This document shows, one piece after another, positions 1 to 5,967 of a stretch of 6,033 bases of DNA (its first letter is position 1; every line of letters begins with the position of its first letter). The DNA lies in NCBI GenBank assembly GCA_038225955.1, contig JBBRQV010000182.1, positions 1 to 6,033 on the forward strand. Direction: 5' to 3'. The stretch comes from JAFDZO01 sp038225955. GTDB taxonomy: Bacteria > Bacteroidota > Ignavibacteria > Tepidaquicellales > Tepidaquicellaceae. A program made the position numbers and the translations under genes. The notes under the pieces were generated by a model. The model was not told where the DNA came from. It saw nothing but the letters and a program-made list of their open reading frames with translations, and ran no database searches.

Positions 1-32
1 ATTCATAATGAGGCGTAATTTAGTTTTGAAAA

Positions 33-62
33 ATTATACAAATACTATTTTATTTTTTTTAA
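33..62 (-). promoter_or_regulatory. weak promoter candidate reading off the left edge
   Basis: On the minus strand a perfect TATAAT (38 to 33) lies 18 bases after TTAAAA (62 to 57), a four-of-six match to the housekeeping -35 box. A transcript would start near 26-27, about 20 bases before a minus-strand ATG at 6-4. Like the two confident genes, that ATG has no Shine-Dalgarno sequence. TATAAT is expected often by chance in DNA this AT-rich, so this is only suggestive. Confidence 0.25.
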
Positions 63-177
63 GAAATAGAATAGGGAGAACCAAAAATCGTAATAATAAA
101 AAACAAAGCGGGTTATCTAACAGGGAGTCAGATAAGTTGAAAAGAATTTCGCCAGAAATATCTTTTAAAACAGAGTA

Positions 178-207
178 ATTCAAAAAAAATCTTTTTGTTT
201 TTTGAAT
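178..207. repeat. 10-bp perfect inverted repeat of A/T tracts
   Basis: ATTCAAAAAA (178-187) and TTTTTTGAAT (198-207) are exact reverse complements around a 10-base spacer. The arms are nearly pure A/T, so an RNA hairpin would be weak. The run of A and T tracts may instead give bent DNA or a weak terminator-like signal. No gene end lies beside it in the window, so no role can be assigned. Confidence 0.4.
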
Positions 208-314
208 ATAAGAAGAACAGTTTTATGAGGTTTTAAAAATGTCCTAATAGTTTTAATAGAATTTTGATTAACGCTTACTTTTTAATTCTTTTAAAACTAT
301 AATAAATCTAAAAA

Positions 315-340
315 AAATCCTAACAAAATCCTAACAAAAA
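315..340. repeat. 11-bp-phased direct repeat, copy 1
   Basis: The 11-mer ATCCTAACAAA occurs twice head to tail, with extra A's on both sides. The same 26-base block recurs at 4028-4053 with one difference (A at 333, T at 4046). Two CTAACA cores 11 bp apart lie on the same face of the helix. That is the geometry of OmpR/PhoB-family response-regulator sites, including the TTAACA-type repeats bound by Bacillus PhoP. Assigning it to such a regulator is inference. The copy lies beyond the protease terminator, so it would serve whatever starts to the left on the minus strand. Confidence 0.65.
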
Positions 341-407
341 TGGGTCACAAATTCAAAAAAATGTCCCCTAAAAATTAGGCTGAAATTGCACTTTCTTTGA
401 TAAAATG

Positions 408-438
408 AAAAAACTCCTGCCGATTATCTCAACAGGAG
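408..438 (-). terminator. intrinsic terminator of the S8 protease gene
   Basis: Read on the minus strand, CTCCTGTTGA (438 to 429) pairs with TCGGCAGGAG (423 to 414). This gives a 10-bp stem with two G-U pairs and a five-base GATAA loop, followed at once by six U's (413 to 408). The two wobble pairs exist only in minus-strand RNA and the U run follows only on that side, so the direction is clear. It starts about 40 bases after the protease stop codon and fits rho-independent termination of that transcript. Confidence 0.85.
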
Positions 439-454
439 CTCTATTAAAAGTCTT

Positions 455-479
455 AATTCTGAATTTTAAATTCTGAATT
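455..479. repeat. short direct repeat at the protease stop codon
   Basis: AATTCTGAATT occurs at 455-465 and again at 469-479, 14 bp apart start to start. The second copy overlaps the TAA stop codon (480 to 478 on the minus strand). Between them lies a 13-base palindrome, GAATTTTAAATTC. It looks like a small local duplication just after the gene end, and no function is evident. Confidence 0.5.
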
Positions 480-3400
480 ATTTTATAAGCACCATCTTCA
501 TAGTCTTTACAAACGATTTATTTCCGCCTTCGGCGTTAATCGAATAAAAATAAATTCCGCTTGATAAAGATGAAGCATTGAAATTAACCGTATAATATCC
601 TGCTGTTTTTATTTCATTTACAACCGAAGAAATTTCTCTTCCTGTAATGTCAAATATTTTTATAGAGACTTTACTATCGAAAGGCAAATCAAAATTAATT
701 TTTGTCGAAGGATTAAAAGGATTAGGATAATTCTGCGATAAATTAAACTGCGCCGGAATACCAACGTTTACTTCATTAGCTAAATTGAAATATTGATAGT
801 TACCGTTGAAATCAATTTGCTTTAATCTGTAATTATATTTTCCTGTTGCAACATTATTATCTGCGAAAGTATAATTTATCTGTGAATTTGTATTTCCGTT
901 TCCTGCAATGTTTCCGATTTTATTCCACACACTTGCATTCGATAATTTTCTTTCAATATCAAATCCTGAATTATTTATTTCAAATGATGTTGTCCAGTTT
1001 AATTTTACATTGTTTCTTTCAGCGAATGAGTTAAAGCTTACTAACTCAACAGGCAATGGAGTGGGAGTCTGCAGTGAAATTTTTACTGTGGGCTTTGACG
1101 GGTCATTTGTCGTAATATCTAATGTAGCATTTTCAACATCATCCAGCTGTGATCCATTTCCTTTCCCGGGTCTTGGTGCGAGAGGATTGCATCTTACTTT
1201 AAATAGTCCGCTGTCGCTTGCTGCAATTGAACCGGGTGAAGAGAGCAGTGAAAACTTTGATGCATACGTTCCGTTGAATGCTGTGCCTGAAATTGTAAGT
1301 GCCGATGTTCCGGTATTCTTTAAGTAAAAATTAATTGTATCGGTAGATGCTCCATTGAAGGTGCAAATTGAATCTCCAGATGAGTTAAATCGCGCGCATG
1401 GACTTGTTGTGCCTGAGGTTTTATAAAAAGTAACAAAGCAACTATCGAATGTTCCACCTGTTCCTGTTTTTCCGTCGTATATTATTAGAGCCCAGTTACC
1501 GCTTGCACTCGTACCGTTAAACCCTCTTAGAGAGCAATCAGGCTTAACAAAACTTCCTGTATATGGCTGAGTCAATTGCTCCCAGAACACGGATGCTGAG
1601 TCAACTATATTAGCATTAATAATACCTGTTGTTGCAACTTGTGTATTTGGGTTTTCACTGAATATACACCTTGCGCTTAAAGCTGCGTTACTATTCGCAC
1701 CTATAAGGTCAACATTGATGTCGCTGACTCTTGCATGTCTTATAAATAGTCTTACCTTTGTTTTCAAAATCTTGAAAGCAGAGAAAGTAGTAATTGATGT
1801 CTCAACTGTTCCGGATGTAGGGATTGTAGTTGGTCCGGTAATTTTTTGTGTAACACTTTGAATGCTTCCGATTGCATAGTAGCATAAATTTGTTGTATCA
1901 GGCGCGTGGATAGGGAAGCGGGCAATATTGCCGCTATTATCTTTTGCTGTTAAATAATACTGCACTTGGGTTTCCCATCCGTACCCGGGAATTATAAATG
2001 TAAAAGTATTACTAGCCTGTGAAGTATACGAAGCAGTATCAAACGCAGACCATCCTGCATTATTTTTATTGCTTCTGTAAATTACTTTTGGTGAAGTAAC
2101 GTCAACTGTTCCGCCGCCTAAATCTGTAATATCAGCAGAAATAGAAGTAGGATAAGTTGAGTTATTTGATTCTACATTATCATGAACTATAGTAGGAGGA
2201 ATGATATCTACTCCTGCTGCAAGTCTAACCGAGTTAAGCGCATTAATTCTTCCGTACCCAAAATATGAATTCCATTGACCATAGGTCTTAGTTGAATCGT
2301 ATGCAACATTATCTATTTTATCACATCCTCTAAGCAAAGCATCTTTAACCTGCGCAGCAGTTTGTGAAGTATTGATGGAATAAATTAATCCTGCAACGCC
2401 CGCTGCATTAGGGCATGAACAGGATGTTCCGTTAAAATCTGTTGTATAGTCTCCCGCTGTTCCTGCAGCGGTATTATATCCTGCAGTTCCTTGCCTGTCA
2501 GTTGTAACTGTAATTGTTGGTGCAACTAATTCTATATCGCCTACTGAACCAAAGTAATTTCCGTTACCAAAGTTACCACCCCACCAGAATTGGCATCCGT
2601 TACCGGGAGATTTTTTCTGGTCATAAGCTGTAGATGCCCCTACGCAAATAACTGATGCAAGAGTTGAAGGATAAGCCGGCGGATTTCTTCCATCATTTCC
2701 GGATGAAAATAAAACAACGCATCCCTTACCGCCGTTACCGTAAGTAACGCAGCTATCAATTGCATTAGTCAAAGCAGAAGCAGGAGAACTGCCTCCCCAG
2801 CTATTAGAAGAAACCGCTGTTGAGCCGGTTTTTGCTTTATTGAAAGCAAGTACTATATATGCATTTGTTGCGCTGCCTGCTGCATCAAAAATCTGAAATG
2901 ACCTAAGCTTACATCCATAGGCAATTCCCGAAACTCCAAGCGAATTATTTCCGGTTGCTCCGACTATTCCACCGGTACATGTACCGTGGCTATTAGGGTC
3001 AGTTGCAACACTATTAACATTTGTAGTTGCATTATAACCTGCAACAAGACTACCCCTTAAATCGGGATGAGTTGAATCAATACCTGTATCGAATACACCA
3101 ATTTCAATTGAGCTTGAACCCGTTGTATAATCCCATGCAGAGCTTACTTTCATATCAGAACCGGAAAGCCCGTTGTAAGTAAGAGGGTCAAATCCGTCTG
3201 AAGAAGAATTTGCAGTTATAGTTTGTCCGGTATTATTCAAAGGCCATTGCACTGAGTAAAGCGGATCGTTAGGTGTAAAGTTTAATAAGCAGTAGTCAGG
3301 ATAAATAAAATTCGGTTCGCAATATTCAAAAAGTCCTGTAGAAAAATACGCATCAGATAAATCCAAAGAAGTTTTTGTTACACCATTAACAGTTTTCATG

Positions 3401-3876
3401 TTGAACTGTCTGCTTCCCGGAAAACTTTCAACTATCTCAACTCCGTTTTGCAAATTCAAGATATCCAATTTATTTCTATCTGCTTCAGTTTTTAATTTAA
3501 CCATAAACTCATCTGCGCAAATAATCGTCACTTTATAATTGCCAGGATAATAAGCAGGTGTAATGAATTTTATCAAATTTTCTTTTCCTGAAAGTTTATC
3601 CATATAGCTTTGCATTTTAGATGCTCCGCTGCCACCCTTGAAAAGAATTTCGTAAGTATTTTTATATGAATTTTTCAGCTCATCATTTCCATCAAGAACG
3701 CTTGCCAATTGATTCTCAAGCGCGCTTTTATTCTGAGCATATTCATTTGCAACGACGATTATTTTATCGTCTCTTCTCATTAATTCAATTTTAGTACCTT
3801 TGTAATAATAGTAGTCACCCGAGAACGCTGCATTTACAAATAATACGCAGAATAACAATGTTAGGATATTTTTCAT
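478..3876 (-). CDS. secreted subtilisin-family (S8) serine protease with P-like domain and T9SS type A sorting domain
   Basis: This is a 1132-residue extracellular endopeptidase precursor. Residues 1-19 are a Sec signal peptide, probably cut near AFS. Residues about 110-195 look like a propeptide ending in the common EPNF motif, followed by a PNDPLYS..QWPLNNTGQ linker. The S8 catalytic domain spans about 205-555, with Asp263 (FDTGID), His297 (NSHGT), oxyanion Asn394 (SSGND) and nucleophile Ser485 (GTSCSCP), so all catalytic residues are present. After it come an Ig-like stretch (about 560-660), a proprotein-convertase P-like jelly roll (about 675-820, ending NWALIIYDG..GTGGTFDSC), an ASH/choice-of-anchor-D-like domain (about 825-937), an FnIII-like domain (about 942-1035) and a T9SS type A domain (1044-1132). 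The start is set by the signal peptide; no Shine-Dalgarno is visible. Oddities are Cys in place of the usual Met after the catalytic Ser, Asn in place of the usual His four residues on, and nine Cys in the catalytic domain. The family call is firm; substrate is unknown. Confidence 0.95.
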   Translation of the reverse strand: MKNILTLLFCVLFVNAAFSGDYYYYKGTKIELMRRDDKIIVVANEYAQNKSALENQLASVLDGNDELKNSYKNTYEILFKGGSGASKMQSYMDKLSGKENLIKFITPAYYPGNYKVTIICADEFMVKLKTEADRNKLDILNLQNGVEIVESFPGSRQFNMKTVNGVTKTSLDLSDAYFSTGLFEYCEPNFIYPDYCLLNFTPNDPLYSVQWPLNNTGQTITANSSSDGFDPLTYNGLSGSDMKVSSAWDYTTGSSSIEIGVFDTGIDSTHPDLRGSLVAGYNATTNVNSVATDPNSHGTCTGGIVGATGNNSLGVSGIAYGCKLRSFQIFDAAGSATNAYIVLAFNKAKTGSTAVSSNSWGGSSPASALTNAIDSCVTYGNGGKGCVVLFSSGNDGRNPPAYPSTLASVICVGASTAYDQKKSPGNGCQFWWGGNFGNGNYFGSVGDIELVAPTITVTTDRQGTAGYNTAAGTAGDYTTDFNGTSCSCPNAAGVAGLIYSINTSQTAAQVKDALLRGCDKIDNVAYDSTKTYGQWNSYFGYGRINALNSVRLAAGVDIIPPTIVHDNVESNNSTYPTSISADITDLGGGTVDVTSPKVIYRSNKNNAGWSAFDTASYTSQASNTFTFIIPGYGWETQVQYYLTAKDNSGNIARFPIHAPDTTNLCYYAIGSIQSVTQKITGPTTIPTSGTVETSITTFSAFKILKTKVRLFIRHARVSDINVDLIGANSNAALSARCIFSENPNTQVATTGIINANIVDSASVFWEQLTQPYTGSFVKPDCSLRGFNGTSASGNWALIIYDGKTGTGGTFDSCFVTFYKTSGTTSPCARFNSSGDSICTFNGASTDTINFYLKNTGTSALTISGTAFNGTYASKFSLLSSPGSIAASDSGLFKVRCNPLAPRPGKGNGSQLDDVENATLDITTNDPSKPTVKISLQTPTPLPVELVSFNSFAERNNVKLNWTTSFEINNSGFDIERKLSNASVWNKIGNIAGNGNTNSQINYTFADNNVATGKYNYRLKQIDFNGNYQYFNLANEVNVGIPAQFNLSQNYPNPFNPSTKINFDLPFDSKVSIKIFDITGREISSVVNEIKTAGYYTVNFNASSLSSGIYFYSINAEGGNKSFVKTMKMVLIK
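641..748 (-). repeat. sorting-domain coding segment repeated in the neighbouring gene
   Basis: This 108-base part of the T9SS domain aligns without gaps to 4434-4541 in the propeller gene. By hand count about 89 of 108 bases match, including an exact 14-base block (ACTTTACTATCGAA, 668-681 and 4461-4474). Many of the differences are synonymous. It is a homologous domain present in both genes, not a mobile repeat. At this identity it could recombine or undergo gene conversion. Confidence 0.8.
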
Positions 3877-3888
3877 ATCATATTATGA

Positions 3889-3918
3889 TTTATAGAATAA
3901 ATTAAAAATTTATCTCAA
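3889..3918 (-). promoter_or_regulatory. promoter candidate for the S8 protease
   Basis: On the minus strand, TTGAGA (3918 to 3913) is followed after 18 bases by TATAAA (3894 to 3889). Each is a five-of-six match to the housekeeping consensus. The expected transcription start is near 3881-3883, only about five to seven bases before the ATG at 3876, so the mRNA would be almost leaderless. That fits the lack of a Shine-Dalgarno sequence. In DNA this AT-rich, such matches also arise by chance. Confidence 0.4.
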
Positions 3919-4027
3919 AGCCGGAATAGTATTGATTTTACTTGTGTAGACAGCCGTGGGGATATCTGGCAAAACTTCTTTTGGGAGAAAGGTTTCCTTC
4001 TAATCTTTACTTATACAAATTAACTAT

Positions 4028-4053
4028 AAATCCTAACAAAATCCTTACAAAAA
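4028..4053. repeat. 11-bp-phased direct repeat, copy 2 (upstream of the protease)
   Basis: This 26-base block matches 315-340 at 25 positions: two CCTAACA/CCTTACA cores 11 bp apart in an A-rich setting. It lies about 150-175 bases upstream of the protease ATG and about 110 bases upstream of its promoter candidate, a plausible place for an activator or operator site. Recurrence in two intergenic regions and in neither gene supports a regulatory role; the binding protein is unknown. Confidence 0.65.
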
Positions 4054-4260
4054 CGAGGGTATTTTAATTAATACGAATTGAAGGTTTCGCTATACTTCTA
4101 CTTCTGAAATAATGTTGTTGGTTTATCAGAAAAAGTGATTTTGAAAAGGAGTTTTAGATTTGTTTTACAATAATTTAACTTCTAAAATTAATTTTAATAA
4201 CAGGATTTTTAAATTGAATTAATAAATATATAATGGTGAAGGTTTCGGTTCATAAAACTA

Positions 4261-4285
4261 TAAAAAAGCTTGTCTAAATTTTTTA
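4261..4285 (-). terminator. weak terminator-like inverted repeat after the propeller gene
   Basis: On the minus strand TAAAAAA (4285 to 4279) and TTTTTTA (4267 to 4261) are perfect 7-bp arms around an 11-base loop. The first arm contains the TAA stop codon. The stem has no G-C pair, so it is far weaker than the protease terminator. The U run could still help release, but true termination may lie elsewhere or depend on Rho. Confidence 0.25.
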
Positions 4286-5632
4286 CTTTACTAACACCAT
4301 TCTCTTAGTTTCAATAAAATTATTTGTTTCTATTCTATAAAAATAAACGCCACTTGAAAGATTTGAAGCATTGAAGTTCACAGAGTAGTATCCTGCAACT
4401 TGTACATTATTTACAAGTGAAGCAACTTCTATTCCTGTTACATCAAAAATTTTAATTGATACTTTACTATCGAACGGCAAATCGTAATTAATCTTTGTTG
4501 ACGGATTGAAAGGATTCGGATAGTTCTGAGATAAGTTAAATTTATCGGGGATTTGTGAAGAAATAAGAACAGGAATATTTGTCACAACTGTTGTTTTATA
4601 AAGTTTTTTCCACTTATTGCTCAGGATGTATGCTGTTCCGTCATTAAAAATTTTCCCTCCGGTATATGTATCTAATGTATCATAAACATTTTCTTTAGTG
4701 ATTGTCTCAAATGCATTTGAGGATTTTAAAATATAACTTAGGCTGTATCCCCAAATTTTATTGGTATCGAGAAATTGCCAGTAGTTAAAATATGTGGTAC
4801 CCAAATCTTTTTGTAGATTCCAGTTCGTTCCTCCATTTGTAGTTTTCATAATATAATGTTGATCATTCACGTAAGTTTGCACGTATCCGGTATTTGCATT
4901 GAAAAATTTTAATAGGCCGTAAGTAGTCAATCTATTGCCGGTGTAAGGCTCCGGAACGAATATCTTAGTCCAGTTAGTTCCTCCGTTAGTTGTTTTCAGA
5001 TATTCAGTTGAATCCAATACAGTTGTAGGCGGGTTGGTAACATGTTGTGCATATCCTGATATAAATCCGGTATTTGCATTTATGAATTCTATGTTGTGAA
5101 AAACAGTATAGTCCGTATTATAGCCTTGTAGAATAACACTCCATGTATTGCCTCTATCAGTAGTCCTATAAATCTGGTTGTTAGGATTATGTCCAACCTG
5201 GAAGCCGCCGGCATTTGCAAAAAAACCTACAGAGTCATTTATAAAAGTAATTGATTGGGCTAAATTGGTAACTCCTAATGGTGTCCAATTCAATCCACCA
5301 TTGGTAGTTTTTCCAATTGTACTGGGAGATGAAGTGATTGCGTTTGTAGAGATTCCGTAAATCTCATCAAAAAAGATAACCTGTGCTCTGCTTCCATCTA
5401 AATATGAGGTTGACCACGTTGTGCCGCCGTTAGTTGTTTTTTTAAAATAGTACTTATACGGATCACTGGGGCTATTATCCACTACATATCCTGTAACACT
5501 ATTTATAAAAGAAACCCAGCTGAAATAATATTGAGTTGTAGTGCACACAGTATAAGCAGGATTAATCGTTGGCTGTGAAAACGCATTTATTGACATGAAA
5601 AAAATAATTAAAGCGGTAATAAAATTTTTCAT
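4283..5632 (-). CDS. secreted BNR/Asp-box (Ycf48-like) beta-propeller protein with T9SS type A sorting domain
   Basis: This is a 449-residue secreted protein. A signal peptide covers residues 1-19 (cut near AFS, before QPTIN) and fixes the start; no Shine-Dalgarno is visible. Residues about 35-350 form a repeat domain with Asp-box-like motifs of the form KTTNGGTxW at 65-73, 108-116, 156-164 (RTTDRGNTW), 213-221 and 263-271, plus a decayed one at 303-311. Between them a strand motif like FINANTGYV recurs about seven times (near 42, 86, 129, 182, 242, 286 and 328), suggesting a seven-bladed propeller of the Ycf48/sortilin/sialidase fold type. No sialidase catalytic set is evident, so binding or scaffolding is likelier than catalysis. 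Residues 365-449 are a T9SS type A domain closely matching the neighbouring protease's. The function beyond secretion is not recognisable. The gene sits 406 bases upstream of the protease in the same direction, apparently on its own transcript. Confidence 0.92.
   Translation of the reverse strand: MKNFITALIIFFMSINAFSQPTINPAYTVCTTTQYYFSWVSFINSVTGYVVDNSPSDPYKYYFKKTTNGGTTWSTSYLDGSRAQVIFFDEIYGISTNAITSSPSTIGKTTNGGLNWTPLGVTNLAQSITFINDSVGFFANAGGFQVGHNPNNQIYRTTDRGNTWSVILQGYNTDYTVFHNIEFINANTGFISGYAQHVTNPPTTVLDSTEYLKTTNGGTNWTKIFVPEPYTGNRLTTYGLLKFFNANTGYVQTYVNDQHYIMKTTNGGTNWNLQKDLGTTYFNYWQFLDTNKIWGYSLSYILKSSNAFETITKENVYDTLDTYTGGKIFNDGTAYILSNKWKKLYKTTVVTNIPVLISSQIPDKFNLSQNYPNPFNPSTKINYDLPFDSKVSIKIFDVTGIEVASLVNNVQVAGYYSVNFNASNLSSGVYFYRIETNNFIETKRMVLVK
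4820..5440 (-). repeat. coding repeats for the Asp-box blades
   Basis: Five intact Asp-box codon blocks lie in this interval, spaced about 43 to 57 codons apart. The plus strand shows similar words such as CCGTTAGTTGTTTT near 4986 and 5428, with variants near 4833 and 5298. The irregular spacing and diverged bases between boxes indicate old blade duplication, not a recent tandem array. Confidence 0.75.
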
Positions 5633-5655
5633 ATGTGAAAAGTTTATTTACTATA

Positions 5656-5683
5656 AATATAAATGTGAACTTGAGAGTGTGAA
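5656..5683 (-). promoter_or_regulatory. promoter candidate for the beta-propeller gene
   Basis: On the minus strand, TTCACA (5683 to 5678) precedes TATATT (5661 to 5656) by 16 bases. Each matches five of six consensus positions. Transcription would start near 5649, about 17 bases before the ATG at 5632. A nearby TATAGT (5655 to 5650) is an alternative -10 box with a poorer -35. Low GC makes chance matches likely. Confidence 0.35.
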
Positions 5684-5817
5684 ACTTATGGGCAAAAAAT
5701 AAATGAGCTAATAGTAATAGATAAGTCTAGCTATAAACAATTCTACGGAAATAACTTATTAAAAAACAAACTGTAAATCAAGACGAATTTGGATTTCAGA
5801 ATTGGAGACTTCATTCC

Positions 5818-5843
5818 TTAAACCCCCTCCTTAATAAGGTTAA
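5818..5843. repeat. possible decayed C-rich palindrome
   Basis: An outer pair TTAAACC / GGTTAA flanks an 11-base palindrome, CCTTAATAAGG (5829-5839). The left side carries a CCCCCTCC run, but the matching G-rich run on the right is missing, as if a few bases had been lost from one arm. It lies about 20 bases from the large palindromic element and has similar composition, so it may be a remnant of a related repeat. That is inference. Confidence 0.35.
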
Positions 5844-5863
5844 TTATATATCAGTTGGGACAA

Positions 5864-5967
5864 AAATTCTCCCCTTGAGGGGAGTCCGACCTGAAAGGTC
5901 GGGAGGGGTGTTTTCTGGGACACCCACCGTCTCGCTTCGCTCGACACCTCCCTCAAGGGAGGAATTT
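5864..5967. repeat. 104-bp compound palindromic element (REP/MITE-like, possible bidirectional terminator)
   Basis: Two 48-base arms (5864-5911 and 5920-5967, inverted) meet at an 8-base apex. Each arm contains two small hairpins in the same register. The left arm has CTCCCC-TTGA-GGGGAG (5869-5884) and CCGACCT-GAA-AGGTCGG (5886-5902). The right arm has CCTCCC-TCAA-GGGAGG (5947-5962) and, on the minus strand, GTCGAGC-GAA-GCGAGAC (5945-5929). The arms join through GGGTGT/ACACCC (5906-5911 and 5920-5925). Each outer hairpin is followed outward by AATTTTTG or AATTTATTTTC, so both ends resemble terminators facing out. No protein is encoded. From memory, C-rich intergenic palindromes of this type are dispersed in some Bacteroidota/Ignavibacteria genomes; I cannot check that here. 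Confidence 0.8.

Larger units (their letters stand above)
1..477. other. gene-free region left of the protease gene
   Basis: This stretch is very AT-rich, with long A and T runs, and I see no credible coding frame in it on either strand. What it does hold is listed separately: the protease terminator, an 11-bp-phased direct repeat, an A/T inverted repeat and a weak outward promoter-like signal. A small hairpin-forming palindrome, CCTAA-AAA-TTAGG, lies at 367-379. The minus strand reads ATG AAT at positions 6 to 2, so a minus-strand gene could begin there and run off the edge, but two codons prove nothing. Confidence 0.75.
3877..4282. other. intergenic gap between the two secreted-protein genes
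   Basis: There is no credible coding frame in these 406 bases. The gap contains the protease promoter candidate, the second copy of the 11-bp-phased repeat and the weak terminator-like repeat of the propeller gene. The 11-mer TGAAGGTTTCG occurs twice (about 4078 and 4237) without other shared context. A slightly GC-richer patch lies around 3918-3990, but I could not fold it into a recognisable RNA or riboswitch. Confidence 0.7.

Noticed and set aside
113..135. TTATCT-N11-AGATAA inverted repeat, operator-like
   Set aside because: Six A/T-rich base pairs with mismatches on both sides are expected by chance in this composition, and no gene start is nearby.
908..1327. Open frame of 139 codons on the plus strand opposite the protease tail (with shorter ones at 846-1034 and 5178-5360)
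   Set aside because: All lie fully inside strongly supported minus-strand genes, lack recognisable domains or start signals, and are expected by-products of the coding strand's composition.
3982..4004. Hairpin around AGAAAGGTTTCCTTCT
   Set aside because: The stem needs a bulge and is short, no T run follows, and it is not at a gene end.
4077..4249. TGAAGGTTTCG repeated twice in the intergenic gap
   Set aside because: The match stops at 11 bases with unrelated flanks. It is noted but too short to claim as a repeat family.
4820..5440. Regularly recurring words in the propeller gene as a CRISPR-like or tandem array
   Set aside because: The words encode Asp-box motifs in frame, spacing is uneven and the intervening sequence is coding.
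4283..5632. Sialidase activity for the propeller protein
   Set aside because: Asp-boxes are structural. The arginine triad and other catalytic residues of sialidases are not evident.
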